A DNA stretch of 64,000 bases from Agrobacterium arsenijevicii (GCA_000949895.1 JWIT01000005.1:1-64000), one strand, 5' to 3'; shown: positions 19,307 through 29,024, counted from the first letter of the stretch. Made by a program: numbers and translations. Notes: a model not told the origin generated them from the sequence alone.

Positions 19307-20791
19307 TTGACCAGTTTTAGCGAACTCGGCCTCTCTGAAAAGATTGTGGCCAGCGTTACCCAGCTTGGCTACACCACCCCTACCCCCATTCAGGCAAAGG
19401 CCATTCCGCTGCTGCTTGAAGGCCGTGACCTCATCGGCCTCGCACAGACCGGCACGGGCAAGACGGCCGCTTTCGGCCTGCCGATCATCGAAATGCTGAT
19501 GAAGCAAGCCGACCGCCCGGCAAACCGCACCACCCGCACCCTCATCCTCGCACCGACCCGCGAACTGGTGAACCAGATCGGCGAAAACCTGCGCTCCTTC
19601 GTGAAGAAGACGCCGCTGCGCATCAACCAGGTTGTCGGCGGCGCGTCGATCAACAAGCAGCAGCTTCAGCTCGAAAAGGGCACGGACGTTCTGGTGGCGA
19701 CACCCGGCCGCCTGCTGGACCTCATCGCCCGCAACGCGATCTCGCTCTCCAAGGTGACCTATCTGGTGCTTGATGAAGCCGACCAGATGCTCGATCTCGG
19801 CTTCATTCACGACCTGCGCAAGATTTCCAAGATGGTTCCGGCCAAGCGCCAGACCCTCTTGTTTTCGGCGACGATGCCGAAGGCGATTTCCGAACTTGCC
19901 AGCAACTTCCTGACGGACCCGATCAAGGTCGAAGTTACGCCGCCGGGCAAGGCTGCCGACAAGGTCGAGCAGTACGTGCATTTCGTTGCCGGCAAGAACG
20001 ACAAGACCGACCTTCTGAAGAAGTCGCTGAACGACAACCCGGATGGCCGCTCCATCGTTTTCCTGCGCACCAAGCACGGCGCGGAAAAGCTTTACAAGCA
20101 TCTCGAACATATCGGCTTCAAGGTTGCTTCCATCCACGGCAACAAGAGCCAGGGCCAGCGCGAGCGGGCACTGAAGGGCTTCAAGGACGGTGAAATCAAG
20201 GTCCTCGTCGCAACCGACGTCGCTGCCCGCGGCATCGACATTCCGGCCGTGACGCACGTCTTCAACTACGACCTGCCGGAAGTGCCTGACGCCTATGTCC
20301 ACCGCATCGGCCGTACCGCCCGTGCCGGCCGCGACGGCATTGCCATCGCTTTCTGCGCTCCGGACGAAACTCGTCTGCTGCACGACATCGAAAAGCTGAT
20401 GAAGATCGATATTCCGGTCGCATCCGGTGAACGTCCGGCCGGTCTTGCCAGCCCGACGCGCCCGAACAACAACAACCGTGGCCGCAACAACAATGGCGGC
20501 CAGCCGCGTGGACCCCGCGAAGGCGGACGCCACAATGGCGAGCCCCGTCCCTCGCGTCACCACGCTCCGCGCGACGCAGACAACGATCTGGAAGTCACGT
20601 CCGACTTCAAGCGCGTCAAGACAGCCGAAGGTGACGCAGGTCGCCCGACCGGCCCGCGCAAGCAGCGTCGCCCGGCCCGCAAGCCCGGCGGCAGCGGTGG
20701 CAACCGCCACGCGCCTGCTGGTGGCAACGGCCAGGAAAAGCGCGCTTCCGGCAACGGAAATGGCAACGGTAATCGCGGCCGTAACCGCTAA
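19307..20791 (+). CDS. DEAD-box ATP-dependent RNA helicase
   Basis: A 494-residue RhlE-like RNA helicase that unwinds RNA duplexes in ribosome assembly or mRNA decay. All motifs are present: Q motif (FSELGLSEK...PTPIQ), AQTGTGKT (46-53), PTRELV, DEAD (154-157), SAT (185-187), VATDVAARGID and HRIGRTARAG. The last ~110 residues are a basic, Arg/Gly/Asn-rich low-complexity tail that binds RNA. I start at TTG 19307, eight bases after GAAAGG; an upstream TTG at 19283 lacks a site. A strong terminator follows. Confidence 0.92.
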   Translation: MTSFSELGLSEKIVASVTQLGYTTPTPIQAKAIPLLLEGRDLIGLAQTGTGKTAAFGLPIIEMLMKQADRPANRTTRTLILAPTRELVNQIGENLRSFVKKTPLRINQVVGGASINKQQLQLEKGTDVLVATPGRLLDLIARNAISLSKVTYLVLDEADQMLDLGFIHDLRKISKMVPAKRQTLLFSATMPKAISELASNFLTDPIKVEVTPPGKAADKVEQYVHFVAGKNDKTDLLKKSLNDNPDGRSIVFLRTKHGAEKLYKHLEHIGFKVASIHGNKSQGQRERALKGFKDGEIKVLVATDVAARGIDIPAVTHVFNYDLPEVPDAYVHRIGRTARAGRDGIAIAFCAPDETRLLHDIEKLMKIDIPVASGERPAGLASPTRPNNNNRGRNNNGGQPRGPREGGRHNGEPRPSRHHAPRDADNDLEVTSDFKRVKTAEGDAGRPTGPRKQRRPARKPGGSGGNRHAPAGGNGQEKRASGNGNGNGNRGRNR

Positions 20792-20863
20792 GTAACTCTG
20801 CGCGGGCCAGGCTCCCCGGCATTGCGCAGCAGAAATTGCGACGCCTGAAGGCGTCTGTCGTCA

Positions 20864-20896
20864 AACCCCGCAAGCTCAGGCTTGTGGGGTTTTTTG
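20864..20896. terminator. Intrinsic terminator between converging helicase and DMT genes
   Basis: The stem AACCCCGCAAGC/GCTTGTGGGGTT (12 pairs, one G-U) with loop TCAG is followed by TTTTT on the plus strand. The stop of the converging DMT exporter lies four bases away, and upstream A residues make it usable in both directions. Confidence 0.85.
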
Positions 20897-20899
20897 TTC

Positions 20900-21808
20900 T
20901 CAACCACTCTGCGCCAACGAACGACGCCGCGACGGCAGGGTCATGGCCAGCACGCCAGCAATGACGCAGATGAGACCCACCCACATGGCTGATGTCGGCA
21001 CTTCCCCCAGAAACACCATGCCGATGGCAACACCCACCGGAACACGGAGATAGGCCTGCGACGTGGTGCCGACCGAGCCGAGCGTCTGCATCAGCCGGAA
21101 ATAGATCATGAAGGCGAGCGCGGTTGAAAAGACGCTGAGGCACACAAGTGCGGTGAGCGACGCCGACGATGGCGACAATGTCCAGGGCCGGTCGACGATG
21201 AAGCTCACCGGCAACAGAAGGACGGCACCGCATATGAGCGAGCCGGCAGCGGGCATGACGGGATCCAGCCCCTTGAAGTTCTTGCTGAAAATGGCAGCGC
21301 AGGCGTAGGAAAACGCCGCCGTCAGCACCGCAAGCTGGCTCCACAGCGCCTCGCCCGCGCCGCCAAGCGCATCCAGGCCGATAATGAGACAGACACCCGT
21401 CATGCCCGCAATGGTGCCGAACAGCTTGCGCCCGCTGACCTGTTCATGCCGGATGACCAGCGCGGTGAGAAGAAAGGTAAAGATCGGCGTCGTCGCATTG
21501 AGGATGACGGCGAGACCGGCATCGATGCTCTGCTCCGCCCAGGCGATCAGCGTGAAGGGCAAGACGCTGTTGATGCAGGCCTGCACGAAGAAAAGCCGCC
21601 ATGTCGCAAAATCCCTCGGCAGCCGCAGCCCGCGCAGCCGGATGACCGCCAGCAGCAACAGACCGGCAATCAGGGTTCTTGCGGCAATGAAGGTCAGGGG
21701 CGGAATGGTCTCCACCCCGATCTTGATGAAAGTGTAGGATGCAGCCCAAAGCGTGGACAGCAAGGCGAGCAGCAGCAATTCGCGGGCGATAGGATTTTGA
21801 GTGGTCAC
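20900..21808 (-). CDS. DMT-superfamily (EamA) exporter
   Basis: A 302-residue inner-membrane protein with ten predicted helices in two EamA repeats (LLLALLSTLWAASYTFIKIG at the start; CAAIFSKNF starting the second half). EamA proteins usually export amino acids or related metabolites. A short, very basic tail (PSRRRSLAQSG) lies in the cytoplasm. It stands alone on the minus strand. Substrate unknown. Confidence 0.83.
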   Translation of the reverse strand: MTTQNPIARELLLLALLSTLWAASYTFIKIGVETIPPLTFIAARTLIAGLLLLAVIRLRGLRLPRDFATWRLFFVQACINSVLPFTLIAWAEQSIDAGLAVILNATTPIFTFLLTALVIRHEQVSGRKLFGTIAGMTGVCLIIGLDALGGAGEALWSQLAVLTAAFSYACAAIFSKNFKGLDPVMPAAGSLICGAVLLLPVSFIVDRPWTLSPSSASLTALVCLSVFSTALAFMIYFRLMQTLGSVGTTSQAYLRVPVGVAIGMVFLGEVPTSAMWVGLICVIAGVLAMTLPSRRRSLAQSG

Positions 21809-21900
21809 GGATCAATTTTCCAACTGCGTTCAGGATGAACCGTTCCTACCCCGAAAACAAGCATCTATGCTTCGGTGACGGCCGAAGTTTCCACCCCATC

Positions 21901-21940
21901 AAAAAAGAAGCTCCGCACGGCCGTGACCATGCGGAGCTTC
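21901..21940 (-). terminator. Intrinsic terminator of doxX
   Basis: On the minus strand a perfect 11-bp stem (GAAGCTCCGCA/TGCGGAGCTTC, arms 21907-21917 and 21930-21940) with a 12-base loop is followed by TTTTTT. It lies 26 bases after the DoxX stop. Confidence 0.9.
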
Positions 21941-21966
21941 AATAAAGACAGTTATGAAGGCGGGGA

Positions 21967-22356
21967 TCAGGCCTGGCGCTTATCCACCGACAGCGCACCG
22001 GCGCCGGCAAAGACCAGATAGAGGAAGACGAAGCAGAACAGAATTGCAGCGTCGCCGCCGTTCAGCGCGGGGAAGAAGTTGCTTGGCGCATGTGCCATGA
22101 AATAGGCGACAGCCATCTGGCCGGAAAGGATGAAGGCGACCGGGCGTGTGAACAGGCCGATCAGCACGAGGAAGCCGCCGACGAGTTCCAGAAGTGCAGC
22201 AACGATCAGCATTGTCGGCAGAGCGCCTTGCATCTGCGATGCCGGAAAGCCGAACAGCTTCTGCGTTCCGTGTTCGATGAAAAGCAGCGCCGCAATGATG
22301 CGCAGAGCCGCAAGAGCATAGGGCTGGTAGCGGGATAGTGTGTTGAAACTTGCCAT
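21967..22356 (-). CDS. DoxX-family membrane protein
   Basis: A 129-residue protein with four membrane segments. ALRIIAALLFIEHGTQKLFGFP and the central LELVGGFLVLIGLFTRPVA are typical of the DoxX family, small inner-membrane proteins linked in some bacteria to redox stress. The gene is single, with its own terminator. The 240 bases upstream (22357-22596) hold its promoter region and no gene that I can see. Confidence 0.82.
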   Translation of the reverse strand: MASFNTLSRYQPYALAALRIIAALLFIEHGTQKLFGFPASQMQGALPTMLIVAALLELVGGFLVLIGLFTRPVAFILSGQMAVAYFMAHAPSNFFPALNGGDAAILFCFVFLYLVFAGAGALSVDKRQA

Positions 22357-22596
22357 GTTCAGGTGTCCCAGTTGAAGTAGTGCTGCGCTCGATACCGTGC
22401 ATTTCTTCCTTTATGGATACACGTCTCGAACACCGGAAATCACGTTTCTGATATTGCAGAACTCCCTTAAATACGTAAAGGGAGATTTTCTACACATGGT
22501 TGATTTCACAGCATAAAATTGACGTCTTACCGAAAAAATCAACCCAAAGCTTCAGGCACGTTTTCGCTCGTCGAAGGCGGAAAAATCCGCCTCTCC

Positions 22597-23214
22597 TCAC
22601 GCCTGCAGTACAATTACCTTCGAACCGACCGGCACGCGGCCGTAAAGATCGATGATGTCGTGGTTGAGCATGCGGATGCAGCCGCTCGACATGGCATGGC
22701 CGATGGATTGCGGCTGGTTGGTGCCGTGAAGGCGGAACATGGTGTCGTTGCCGCCGCGATAAAGATAAAGGGCGCGTGCGCCGAGCGGATTGTTCGGGCC
22801 ACCCGGCATGCCGCCGGCGAATTTCAGATGGCGCGGATCGCGGCGCATCATGTTCGCGGTCGGCGTCCACGAAGGCCATTCGGACTTGCGGCCGATATAG
22901 GCATCGCCCTTGAGAGCAAGCCCCTGCCGTCCGACACCGACGCCGTAGCGCATCGCCCGCCCGTCGCCCATAACGTAATAGAGACGCCGCGCCGGCGTAT
23001 CCACAACCACCGTTCCGGCCGGATGAGCGGTCGCATATGCCACTTCCTGACGGCGCAGCTCCGGCTTCACCTTATCGAGATGCATGGCGGGAAGCGGGAA
23101 TTTCTCCTCCGGCTTCGCTGCATAATTGAGTGTTTGCTGTCCGATACCGGAACTCGCGCAGCCGGCCAGCAACAACGGTAATCCGAACAGAACACCACGA
23201 CGTGAAATAGACAT
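22597..23214 (-). CDS. L,D-transpeptidase lipoprotein (YkuD domain)
   Basis: A 205-residue envelope enzyme making 3-3 peptidoglycan cross-links or anchoring proteins to peptidoglycan. It has a lipobox LLAGC (C19) behind SRRGVLFGLP, so it is probably a lipoprotein; the paired arginines resemble a Tat signal. The YkuD active site is complete: RLHGTNQPQSIGHAMSSGCI with nucleophile C179. Rhizobiales rely heavily on L,D-cross-links and carry many such paralogues. A weak hairpin (22575-22592) follows the gene. Confidence 0.9.
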   Translation of the reverse strand: MSISRRGVLFGLPLLLAGCASSGIGQQTLNYAAKPEEKFPLPAMHLDKVKPELRRQEVAYATAHPAGTVVVDTPARRLYYVMGDGRAMRYGVGVGRQGLALKGDAYIGRKSEWPSWTPTANMMRRDPRHLKFAGGMPGGPNNPLGARALYLYRGGNDTMFRLHGTNQPQSIGHAMSSGCIRMLNHDIIDLYGRVPVGSKVIVLQA

Positions 23215-23292
23215 GTAACCCCCGCCAAATCTCTAGATTAACGAGAGGTATAATTTTATGGTTAACAAATCTCTAATATGAAGTTGTAGTAA

Positions 23293-24189
23293 TTAACGTG
23301 CGACAACCGATGCTGCGGGGCGACGATTGGCCAGATAAACCCCCGTTACCGCCAGAACCGTACCGGCAATCATGGCGGGCGTCAGCGTTTCCCCGAAAAG
23401 CAGGGCGGCTTCCACGGCGGCAAGCGGCGGCACGAGATAGATCAGCGAAGCGGCGCGCGAGACCTGCCCGCGCCGGATGAGATAAAGCAGCAGCGCCACG
23501 GCGCCGATGGAGATCGCACCCACCGACCAGACGAGCGTTGCGGCAAGTCCGAGACTCCAGTCCACATGGCCGTCCTCCAGCAAAAGCGCGAATGGAACCG
23601 TGACCAGCAAAGCGCCTACATATTGCAGCGTGGCGACCGCCATGATGTTTCCGCCGTGGACGTATTTCTTCTGATAGAGGGTGCCGTAGGTCACGGACGT
23701 CATGCCCAGCACATTCACCGCCACGGCATAAAGCGGCACGGAGATACCGAGCGCGCCTGTCGCCATGACCTTCGGCAACACGGCGATGGCAATGCCCACA
23801 AAGCCGAGCAGCAGGCCGGCACGCTGAATTGGCGAGACTTTTTCGCCGATTATGTAGCGGGCGGCCACCGCCGTCATCAACGGTTGCAAACCGGCGATGA
23901 TGCCGCCGATCGCCGCCGGCACGCCCTGCCCGATCGCCCACCAGATCATGCCAAGATAAAGACCGTGCAGGAACACGCCGGACAGGATCGCCCGGAAAAC
24001 ATCTGCACGCCGCGCAGGCCACTGAATCGAAGAAAACCGGCAAATCGCCAACAACAACGCACCCGCCAATACGTAACGCAGACAGAGGAAGGTCAGCGGC
24101 CCGGTATAATAGACAGCATATTTGGCGGTGACCCAGCCGGTCGACCAGAGAAAGACGAAAATGGCCGGAGCCAGACGGTCGAGCGACAT
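23293..24189 (-). CDS. DMT-superfamily (EamA) exporter
   Basis: A 298-residue, ten-helix EamA protein, unlike the one at 20.9 kb in sequence (starts LAPAIFVFLWSTGWVTAKYA; second repeat VTYGTLYQKKYV). Likely an amino-acid or metabolite exporter. It is a single gene on the minus strand with an ATG at 24189. No regulator is adjacent and the substrate is not predictable. Confidence 0.83.
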   Translation of the reverse strand: MSLDRLAPAIFVFLWSTGWVTAKYAVYYTGPLTFLCLRYVLAGALLLAICRFSSIQWPARRADVFRAILSGVFLHGLYLGMIWWAIGQGVPAAIGGIIAGLQPLMTAVAARYIIGEKVSPIQRAGLLLGFVGIAIAVLPKVMATGALGISVPLYAVAVNVLGMTSVTYGTLYQKKYVHGGNIMAVATLQYVGALLVTVPFALLLEDGHVDWSLGLAATLVWSVGAISIGAVALLLYLIRRGQVSRAASLIYLVPPLAAVEAALLFGETLTPAMIAGTVLAVTGVYLANRRPAASVVAR

Positions 24190-24667
24190 GGGAACATCCC
24201 CTGTGCCGCGTCACACTGTCACCGGACATGAGCCGGGCAAGGCGTGCGGCGAATTGATATTTCTGCGGCTTCAAGCGTACCGGCGAATGAATGGGCCAGA
24301 TGCCGGCAGGCATCCCGTGGCGAAACGCAGCCGTTCGAGCAAGGCGGTATCCCCATCCCCACAAAAGGTCAAAGGTGTTTTCGTGATCGCATCTTTCAGA
24401 TTTTCTGATGTGGCAACCGCAATCCATCAACCGAAAGCGAACGAACAAAATTTATGCATTCGCCCACGCCGCACACAGCGCCACCACCCCGTTCCGCCCC
24501 GCCTTGCCCTGCAACCAATTTACCAATGCCGCATTTATAGGCTGAAACCGAAAAAACGCTTCTTTTTTAAAACTCTAGGACGGTAAAAAATCTTCACGGA
24601 GGCGTCCGCATAGTTCTTGCATTGCATTTGTCGTTGTATTCATATGGCAAAAAAGGGGACATCGAAG
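24190..24667. other. Intergenic region upstream of the ATP-grasp operon
   Basis: About 480 bases between divergent genes. I see no convincing gene here. The right part (24540-24600) is AT-rich and is the likely promoter zone of the ATP-grasp operon; the left part should contain the promoter of the DMT gene. Confidence 0.5.
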
Positions 24668-26077
24668 TTGGCATTTGACGAAATGATAAATGCGGACAAC
24701 GCGCCGCGAAGCCCATATGAAAACTATAACGAGTGGTACAGTCGGCAGGACAGGGCACACCTGATCCAGAAGTCAAAAGACGCGGAAAACATCTTTCGAA
24801 AAACCGGTATTACTTTCGCAGTCTACGGCCATGCCGATAGTTCAGAAAAACTGATCCCCTTCGATATCATTCCGCGCATCATCTCCGGGCGCGAGTGGCG
24901 CAAACTGGCCCAGGGTATCGAACAGCGCGTTCTCGCTCTCAATGCTTTCCTCGATGACATCTACCACAAGCAGGAAATCATCCGCGCCGGACGTATCCCC
25001 CGCGAGATCATTGAGAAAAACGTCGCATTCCTGCCGGAAATGATCGGTTTCACCCCGCCTGGCGGCGTTTACACCCATATTGTCGGCACGGATATCGTCC
25101 GCACCGGCGAAGACCAGTTCTACGTTCTGGAAGACAATGCCCGCACGCCCTCCGGTGTCAGCTACATGCTGGAAAACCGTGAGACGATGATGCAGATGTT
25201 CCCGGAACTCTTCCATGAGAACAAGGTGCGACGGGTGGAGGACTATCCTTACCTCCTGCGCCAGTCGCTCGCCTCGCTCGCCCCGCCCGGCTGTTCCGGC
25301 AAGCCGCGCGTCGCGGTGCTAACCCCCGGCATCTATAATTCCGCCTATTACGAACATTCCTTCCTCGCCGACATGATGGGCGTGGAGCTGGTGGAAGGAT
25401 CCGACCTGCGCGTCATGGACGGCAAGGTCAAGATGCGCACCACCCGTGGTTACGAGGCGATCGATGTTCTTTACCGCCGCGTCGACGACGAGTTCCTCGA
25501 TCCGCTGACCTTCCGGCCGGATTCGGCGCTCGGCATACCGGGTATCATGGACGTCTACCGCGCCGGCAACATCACCATCGCCAATGCCCCCGGCACCGGC
25601 ATTTCCGATGACAAGGCGATCTATTCCTACATGCCTGAGATCGTCGAGTTCTACACAGGCCGCAAGCCGCTGCTGGAAAACGTGCCGACATGGCGCTGTT
25701 CCGAGCCGGACAGCCTGAAATACGTGCTCGACAACCTTGCCGAACTTGTCGTCAAGGAAGTCCACGGTTCGGGCGGTTACGGCATGCTGGTCGGCCCCAC
25801 CGCGTCGAAAAAGGAACGGGCGCTTTTTGCCGAAAAGCTCAAAGCCCGCCCCTCCAACTACATTGCGCAGCCGACGCTGTCGCTTTCCACCGTGCCGATC
25901 ATGGTGAAGAACGGCATCGCGCCGCGCCATGTCGATCTGCGTCCTTACGTGCTGGTTTCAGACAAGGTGAAGATCATTCCCGGCGGACTGACCCGCGTTG
26001 CCCTCAAGCAGGGCTCGCTGGTGGTCAATTCCAGCCAGGGCGGCGGCACCAAGGATACATGGGTACTGGAGGACTAA
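24668..26077 (+). CDS. Circularly permuted ATP-grasp protein (DUF404/DUF407)
   Basis: A 469-residue protein of the circularly permuted ATP-grasp family, predicted to join an amino or amine group to a carboxylate using ATP. Typical blocks are FDIIPRIISGREW, GGVYTHIVGTDIVRTG, VLEDNARTPSGVSYMLENR, VVKEVHGSGGYGMLVGP and the C-terminal SSQGGGTKDTWVLED. The TTG at 24668 is used because AAGGGGA stands eight bases upstream and the protein then begins MAFDEMI; an ATG at 24644 lacks a site. The next two genes (alpha-E, transglutaminase) complete a conserved three-gene set of unknown product. Confidence 0.8.
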   Translation: MAFDEMINADNAPRSPYENYNEWYSRQDRAHLIQKSKDAENIFRKTGITFAVYGHADSSEKLIPFDIIPRIISGREWRKLAQGIEQRVLALNAFLDDIYHKQEIIRAGRIPREIIEKNVAFLPEMIGFTPPGGVYTHIVGTDIVRTGEDQFYVLEDNARTPSGVSYMLENRETMMQMFPELFHENKVRRVEDYPYLLRQSLASLAPPGCSGKPRVAVLTPGIYNSAYYEHSFLADMMGVELVEGSDLRVMDGKVKMRTTRGYEAIDVLYRRVDDEFLDPLTFRPDSALGIPGIMDVYRAGNITIANAPGTGISDDKAIYSYMPEIVEFYTGRKPLLENVPTWRCSEPDSLKYVLDNLAELVVKEVHGSGGYGMLVGPTASKKERALFAEKLKARPSNYIAQPTLSLSTVPIMVKNGIAPRHVDLRPYVLVSDKVKIIPGGLTRVALKQGSLVVNSSQGGGTKDTWVLED

Positions 26078-26080
26078 GCC

Positions 26081-27022
26081 ATGCTGGGCAGAACGGCAAA
26101 CGGGCTCTACTGGATGTTCCGGTATATCGAGCGCGCTGAAAACATCGCCCGGCTTATCGATGCGGGCCTGCGCGTTTCACTGACACGTAGTGGCAGCGGC
26201 GATGAGGACTGGGACGGCGTGCTGCAGAGCGCCGGCGTGCACGAAGCGTTCCTCGAAACGCACGACAAGGTGACGACCGCGGATGCGATCGATTATCTGC
26301 TGCGGGACAAAGCCAACCCTTCCAGCGTTCTCTCCTGCATCGAGGCGGGCCGCAACAATGCCCGCATGGTGCGCACCGCGCTGACGCGCGAGACATGGGA
26401 AGCCACCAATGAATTCTGGATCGAGCTCAAGACCAGCCTCGAGCGCAGGGTAAAGCCGGCGGACATGCCGCAGACCATCGATGGCATAAAACACCGCGCC
26501 GGTCTGGTGCGCGGCGCCTTCCACGGTTCGATGCTGCGCAACGATCTCTATAATTTCTCCCGTATCGGCACCTTCATCGAGCGCGCCGACAACACCGCCC
26601 GCATTCTGGACGTGAAATATTACGTGCTGTTGCCGGCGGTGGCGCATGTCGGCTCCTCGCTCGACAATGCGCAGTGGGAATCCATCCTGCGCTCGGTCTC
26701 GGCGCACCGCTCCTATGGCTGGGTCTACGATGCGGAATACAAGCCGGCCAATATTGCCGACTTCCTCATTCTCAATGGCCGCATGCCACGCTCACTCGCC
26801 TATTGTTATGAAAAGATCGCCAGCAACCTCAACTACATAGCCGAGGATTACGGCGAAAAGCACAAGGCGCATGAAACGGCGGAAAGCATTCGCGACAGTC
26901 TGCGCAAGACGACGATCGATCGCGTCATGGATGAAGGCCTGCACGAGTTTCTGGAGAGATTTGTCAACCGGAACGGGCAGCTGGGGCAGGAAATCATGGA
27001 AGGCTACCGCTTTTATCTGTAA
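26081..27022 (+). CDS. Alpha-E domain protein (DUF403)
   Basis: A 313-residue, all-helical protein of the alpha-E/DUF403 family, starting with the conserved LGRTANGLYWMFRYIERAEN. Further blocks: GTFIERADNTARILDVKY and FLILNGRMPRSLAYC. The family nearly always accompanies the permuted ATP-grasp protein; here the gap is three bases. It is thought to assist that enzyme, perhaps as a second catalytic or binding unit. Biochemical role not established. Confidence 0.82.
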   Translation: MLGRTANGLYWMFRYIERAENIARLIDAGLRVSLTRSGSGDEDWDGVLQSAGVHEAFLETHDKVTTADAIDYLLRDKANPSSVLSCIEAGRNNARMVRTALTRETWEATNEFWIELKTSLERRVKPADMPQTIDGIKHRAGLVRGAFHGSMLRNDLYNFSRIGTFIERADNTARILDVKYYVLLPAVAHVGSSLDNAQWESILRSVSAHRSYGWVYDAEYKPANIADFLILNGRMPRSLAYCYEKIASNLNYIAEDYGEKHKAHETAESIRDSLRKTTIDRVMDEGLHEFLERFVNRNGQLGQEIMEGYRFYL

Positions 27023-27043
27023 GCGCGTGGACGGGGACAGCTT

Positions 27044-27865
27044 ATGCGTCTGAAAATCACCCATACAACCGAATATGTCTATGACGAGCCGATGCCCTAT
27101 GCATTGCAGCGGCTGCGCCTGACGCCACAGACCGGCCCGTGCCAGACGGTGGAGGACTGGGATGTATCGGTCGACGGCGCCACCGTCGAAGTGAGCTATG
27201 ACGACCATTTCGGCAACCGTGTCGCACTGGTCGAGACCGAAGGCCCGCAACGCAGGGTCAAGGTCGTGGCTGGTGGCCTCGTCATAACCGAAGACAGGGC
27301 CGGCATGGTCGGCCCCCACACCGGCAGTGCGCCGCTATGGCTGTTCCTGCGCGAGACGCCGCTGACGAAGCCCGGCAAACTCGTGCGCGAACTGGCGAAG
27401 GCCAGCACCGGCAACAGCGAGCTCGAGCGTCTGCACGACCTGATGGAGAAGATCAACAGCAAGGTGGAATATGTGCCGGGTTCGACCGACACCGAAACCA
27501 CCGCCGAACTCGCACTCGAAGCCGGCAAGGGCGTCTGCCAGGACCATGCCCATATCCTCATTTCCGCCGCCCGGCTGATGGGCCTGCCCGCCCGCTATGT
27601 TTCCGGTTATCTGATGATGGAAGAAGTGGCAGAACAGACGGCCACCCATGCCTGGGCCGAGGTGCATCTGCAGGGGCTTGGCTGGGTCGGTTTCGACGCC
27701 GCCAACAACATCTGCCCGGATGACCGTTATGTCCGCATCGCCCTCGGCCTCTGCTACCGCGATTGCGCGCCGATATCAGGCATGCGGATCGGCCCGGCCG
27801 GCGAGACGTTGAGCGTTTCGGTGACCGTGCAGCAGTCGCAAAGCCAGAGCCAATCACAGAGTTGA
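27044..27865 (+). CDS. Transglutaminase-like cysteine protease family protein
   Basis: A 273-residue cytoplasmic transglutaminase-fold protein. The triad is present: C165 in GVCQDHAH, H202 in THAWAEVH and D218 in GWVGFDAANN. An N-terminal beta domain (MRLKITHTTEYVYDEP) is typical of the bacterial group. It probably hydrolyses or transfers the amide bond made by the ATP-grasp partner. The C-terminus ends in a Gln-Ser repeat (QQSQSQSQSQSQS), likely disordered. No signal peptide is visible. Confidence 0.84.
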   Translation: MRLKITHTTEYVYDEPMPYALQRLRLTPQTGPCQTVEDWDVSVDGATVEVSYDDHFGNRVALVETEGPQRRVKVVAGGLVITEDRAGMVGPHTGSAPLWLFLRETPLTKPGKLVRELAKASTGNSELERLHDLMEKINSKVEYVPGSTDTETTAELALEAGKGVCQDHAHILISAARLMGLPARYVSGYLMMEEVAEQTATHAWAEVHLQGLGWVGFDAANNICPDDRYVRIALGLCYRDCAPISGMRIGPAGETLSVSVTVQQSQSQSQSQS

Positions 27866-27869
27866 GACA

Positions 27870-28466
27870 ATGACTGCCAAGGACGCCGAAACCATCGGCT
27901 TTTATACGGATAATGCCGGAGCCTATACGTCGCGGGGACAGGCACCGGACCGCCTCCATCTGGAAAAATTCCTGGCTCGCCTGCCGGATGGCGCAACCAT
28001 CCTCGAACTGGGGTGCGGCGGCGGGCAGGACAGCGAATTCATGCTGGCCGCCGGTTTCGACGTGCGCCCTACGGACGGAACACCCGAAATCGCCAAGGAG
28101 GCGGAACTTCGGCTTGGCATTCCCGTGGCCACCTTGCTGTTCGAAGATATCCGTGACGTGGCGGCTTATGACGGCGTCTGGGCCAACGCCTGCCTGCTGC
28201 ATGTGCCGCGCCCCTCCCTGCCCGGCATTATCGGCCGCATCCACACGGCGCTGAAACAGGGCGGCGTTTTTTACGCCAGCTTCAAGGCCGGGGAAGCGGA
28301 AGGCCGCGACGCGTTCGGCCGTTATTACAACTATCCTTCCAAAGCCTGGCTGGAGGATCTGTATCGGCATTTCGGCTGGGCGAGCCTGGAGATCGAAGCC
28401 CGGCAGGGCAGCGGATATGACAAGCTGCCGACCGACTGGCTGCATGTGACGGCAACAAAATCCTGA
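27870..28466 (+). CDS. Class I SAM-dependent methyltransferase
   Basis: A 198-residue methyltransferase with the SAM loop ILELGCGGGQDSEFM (about residues 46-60) and the acidic motif 2 VRPTDGTPEIA. It starts four bases after the transglutaminase gene, so it is probably the last gene of that operon, though it is not a standard member of the set. The substrate is unknown; the fold resembles small-molecule methyltransferases of the UbiE/Tam type. Confidence 0.78.
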   Translation: MTAKDAETIGFYTDNAGAYTSRGQAPDRLHLEKFLARLPDGATILELGCGGGQDSEFMLAAGFDVRPTDGTPEIAKEAELRLGIPVATLLFEDIRDVAAYDGVWANACLLHVPRPSLPGIIGRIHTALKQGGVFYASFKAGEAEGRDAFGRYYNYPSKAWLEDLYRHFGWASLEIEARQGSGYDKLPTDWLHVTATKS

Positions 28467-28547
28467 TCCGTTTTCATTGCCCAAGCGGTTGCGAAAACAT
28501 GCCGCGACCGTATAAATCGCGGCATTGATCGATCAGGGAGGCGACTT

Positions 28548-29024
28548 TTGTACAGAATTTCCGACTATCGCGACTGCCAGTCCCATGGCCCCACAATTGC
28601 AGAACGGGTCTGGACGGCGTGGTGGCAGGATAGCGGCCTCCAGATCGGCGATGTGGCGGAACATCTGAAGGATATGGTGAACCCCCATGCGCTGCCAACC
28701 GGCTTCGTCGCCCACGATGACAATGGTTATGTCGGCTCCGCCTTCCTCATCCATTGCGATCTGGAGGAACGGCCGCAATATCTGCCATGGGTCGCAGCCC
28801 TCTGGGTGGAGGAAAACAGCAGGCGCTCAGGTGTAGCCCGGGCGCTCATGCAGGCGGCAACACAAAGGGCCGCCGAACTCGGTCACGATACCAGCTACCT
28901 CTGCTGCCAGCGCGATCTCGAAACCTATTATACCAACTGCGGCTGGACGGTTCTGGAACGTGGTGTCGGCAAACACGATCTGACGGTGCTGACCTACAGC
29001 ACGAAAACCCAAGCTGCCGGGTAG
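28548..29024 (+). CDS. GNAT-family N-acetyltransferase
   Basis: A 158-residue acetyltransferase. The acetyl-CoA loop is seen in NSRRSGVARALMQAATQRAA (near residues 86-105) with preceding strand WVAALWVEE. The start is a TTG at 28548 with an excellent AGGGAGG site six bases upstream. Substrate unknown. It lies between the ATP-grasp operon and another GNAT gene that points toward it; the two do not look like duplicates. Confidence 0.8.
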   Translation: MYRISDYRDCQSHGPTIAERVWTAWWQDSGLQIGDVAEHLKDMVNPHALPTGFVAHDDNGYVGSAFLIHCDLEERPQYLPWVAALWVEENSRRSGVARALMQAATQRAAELGHDTSYLCCQRDLETYYTNCGWTVLERGVGKHDLTVLTYSTKTQAAG

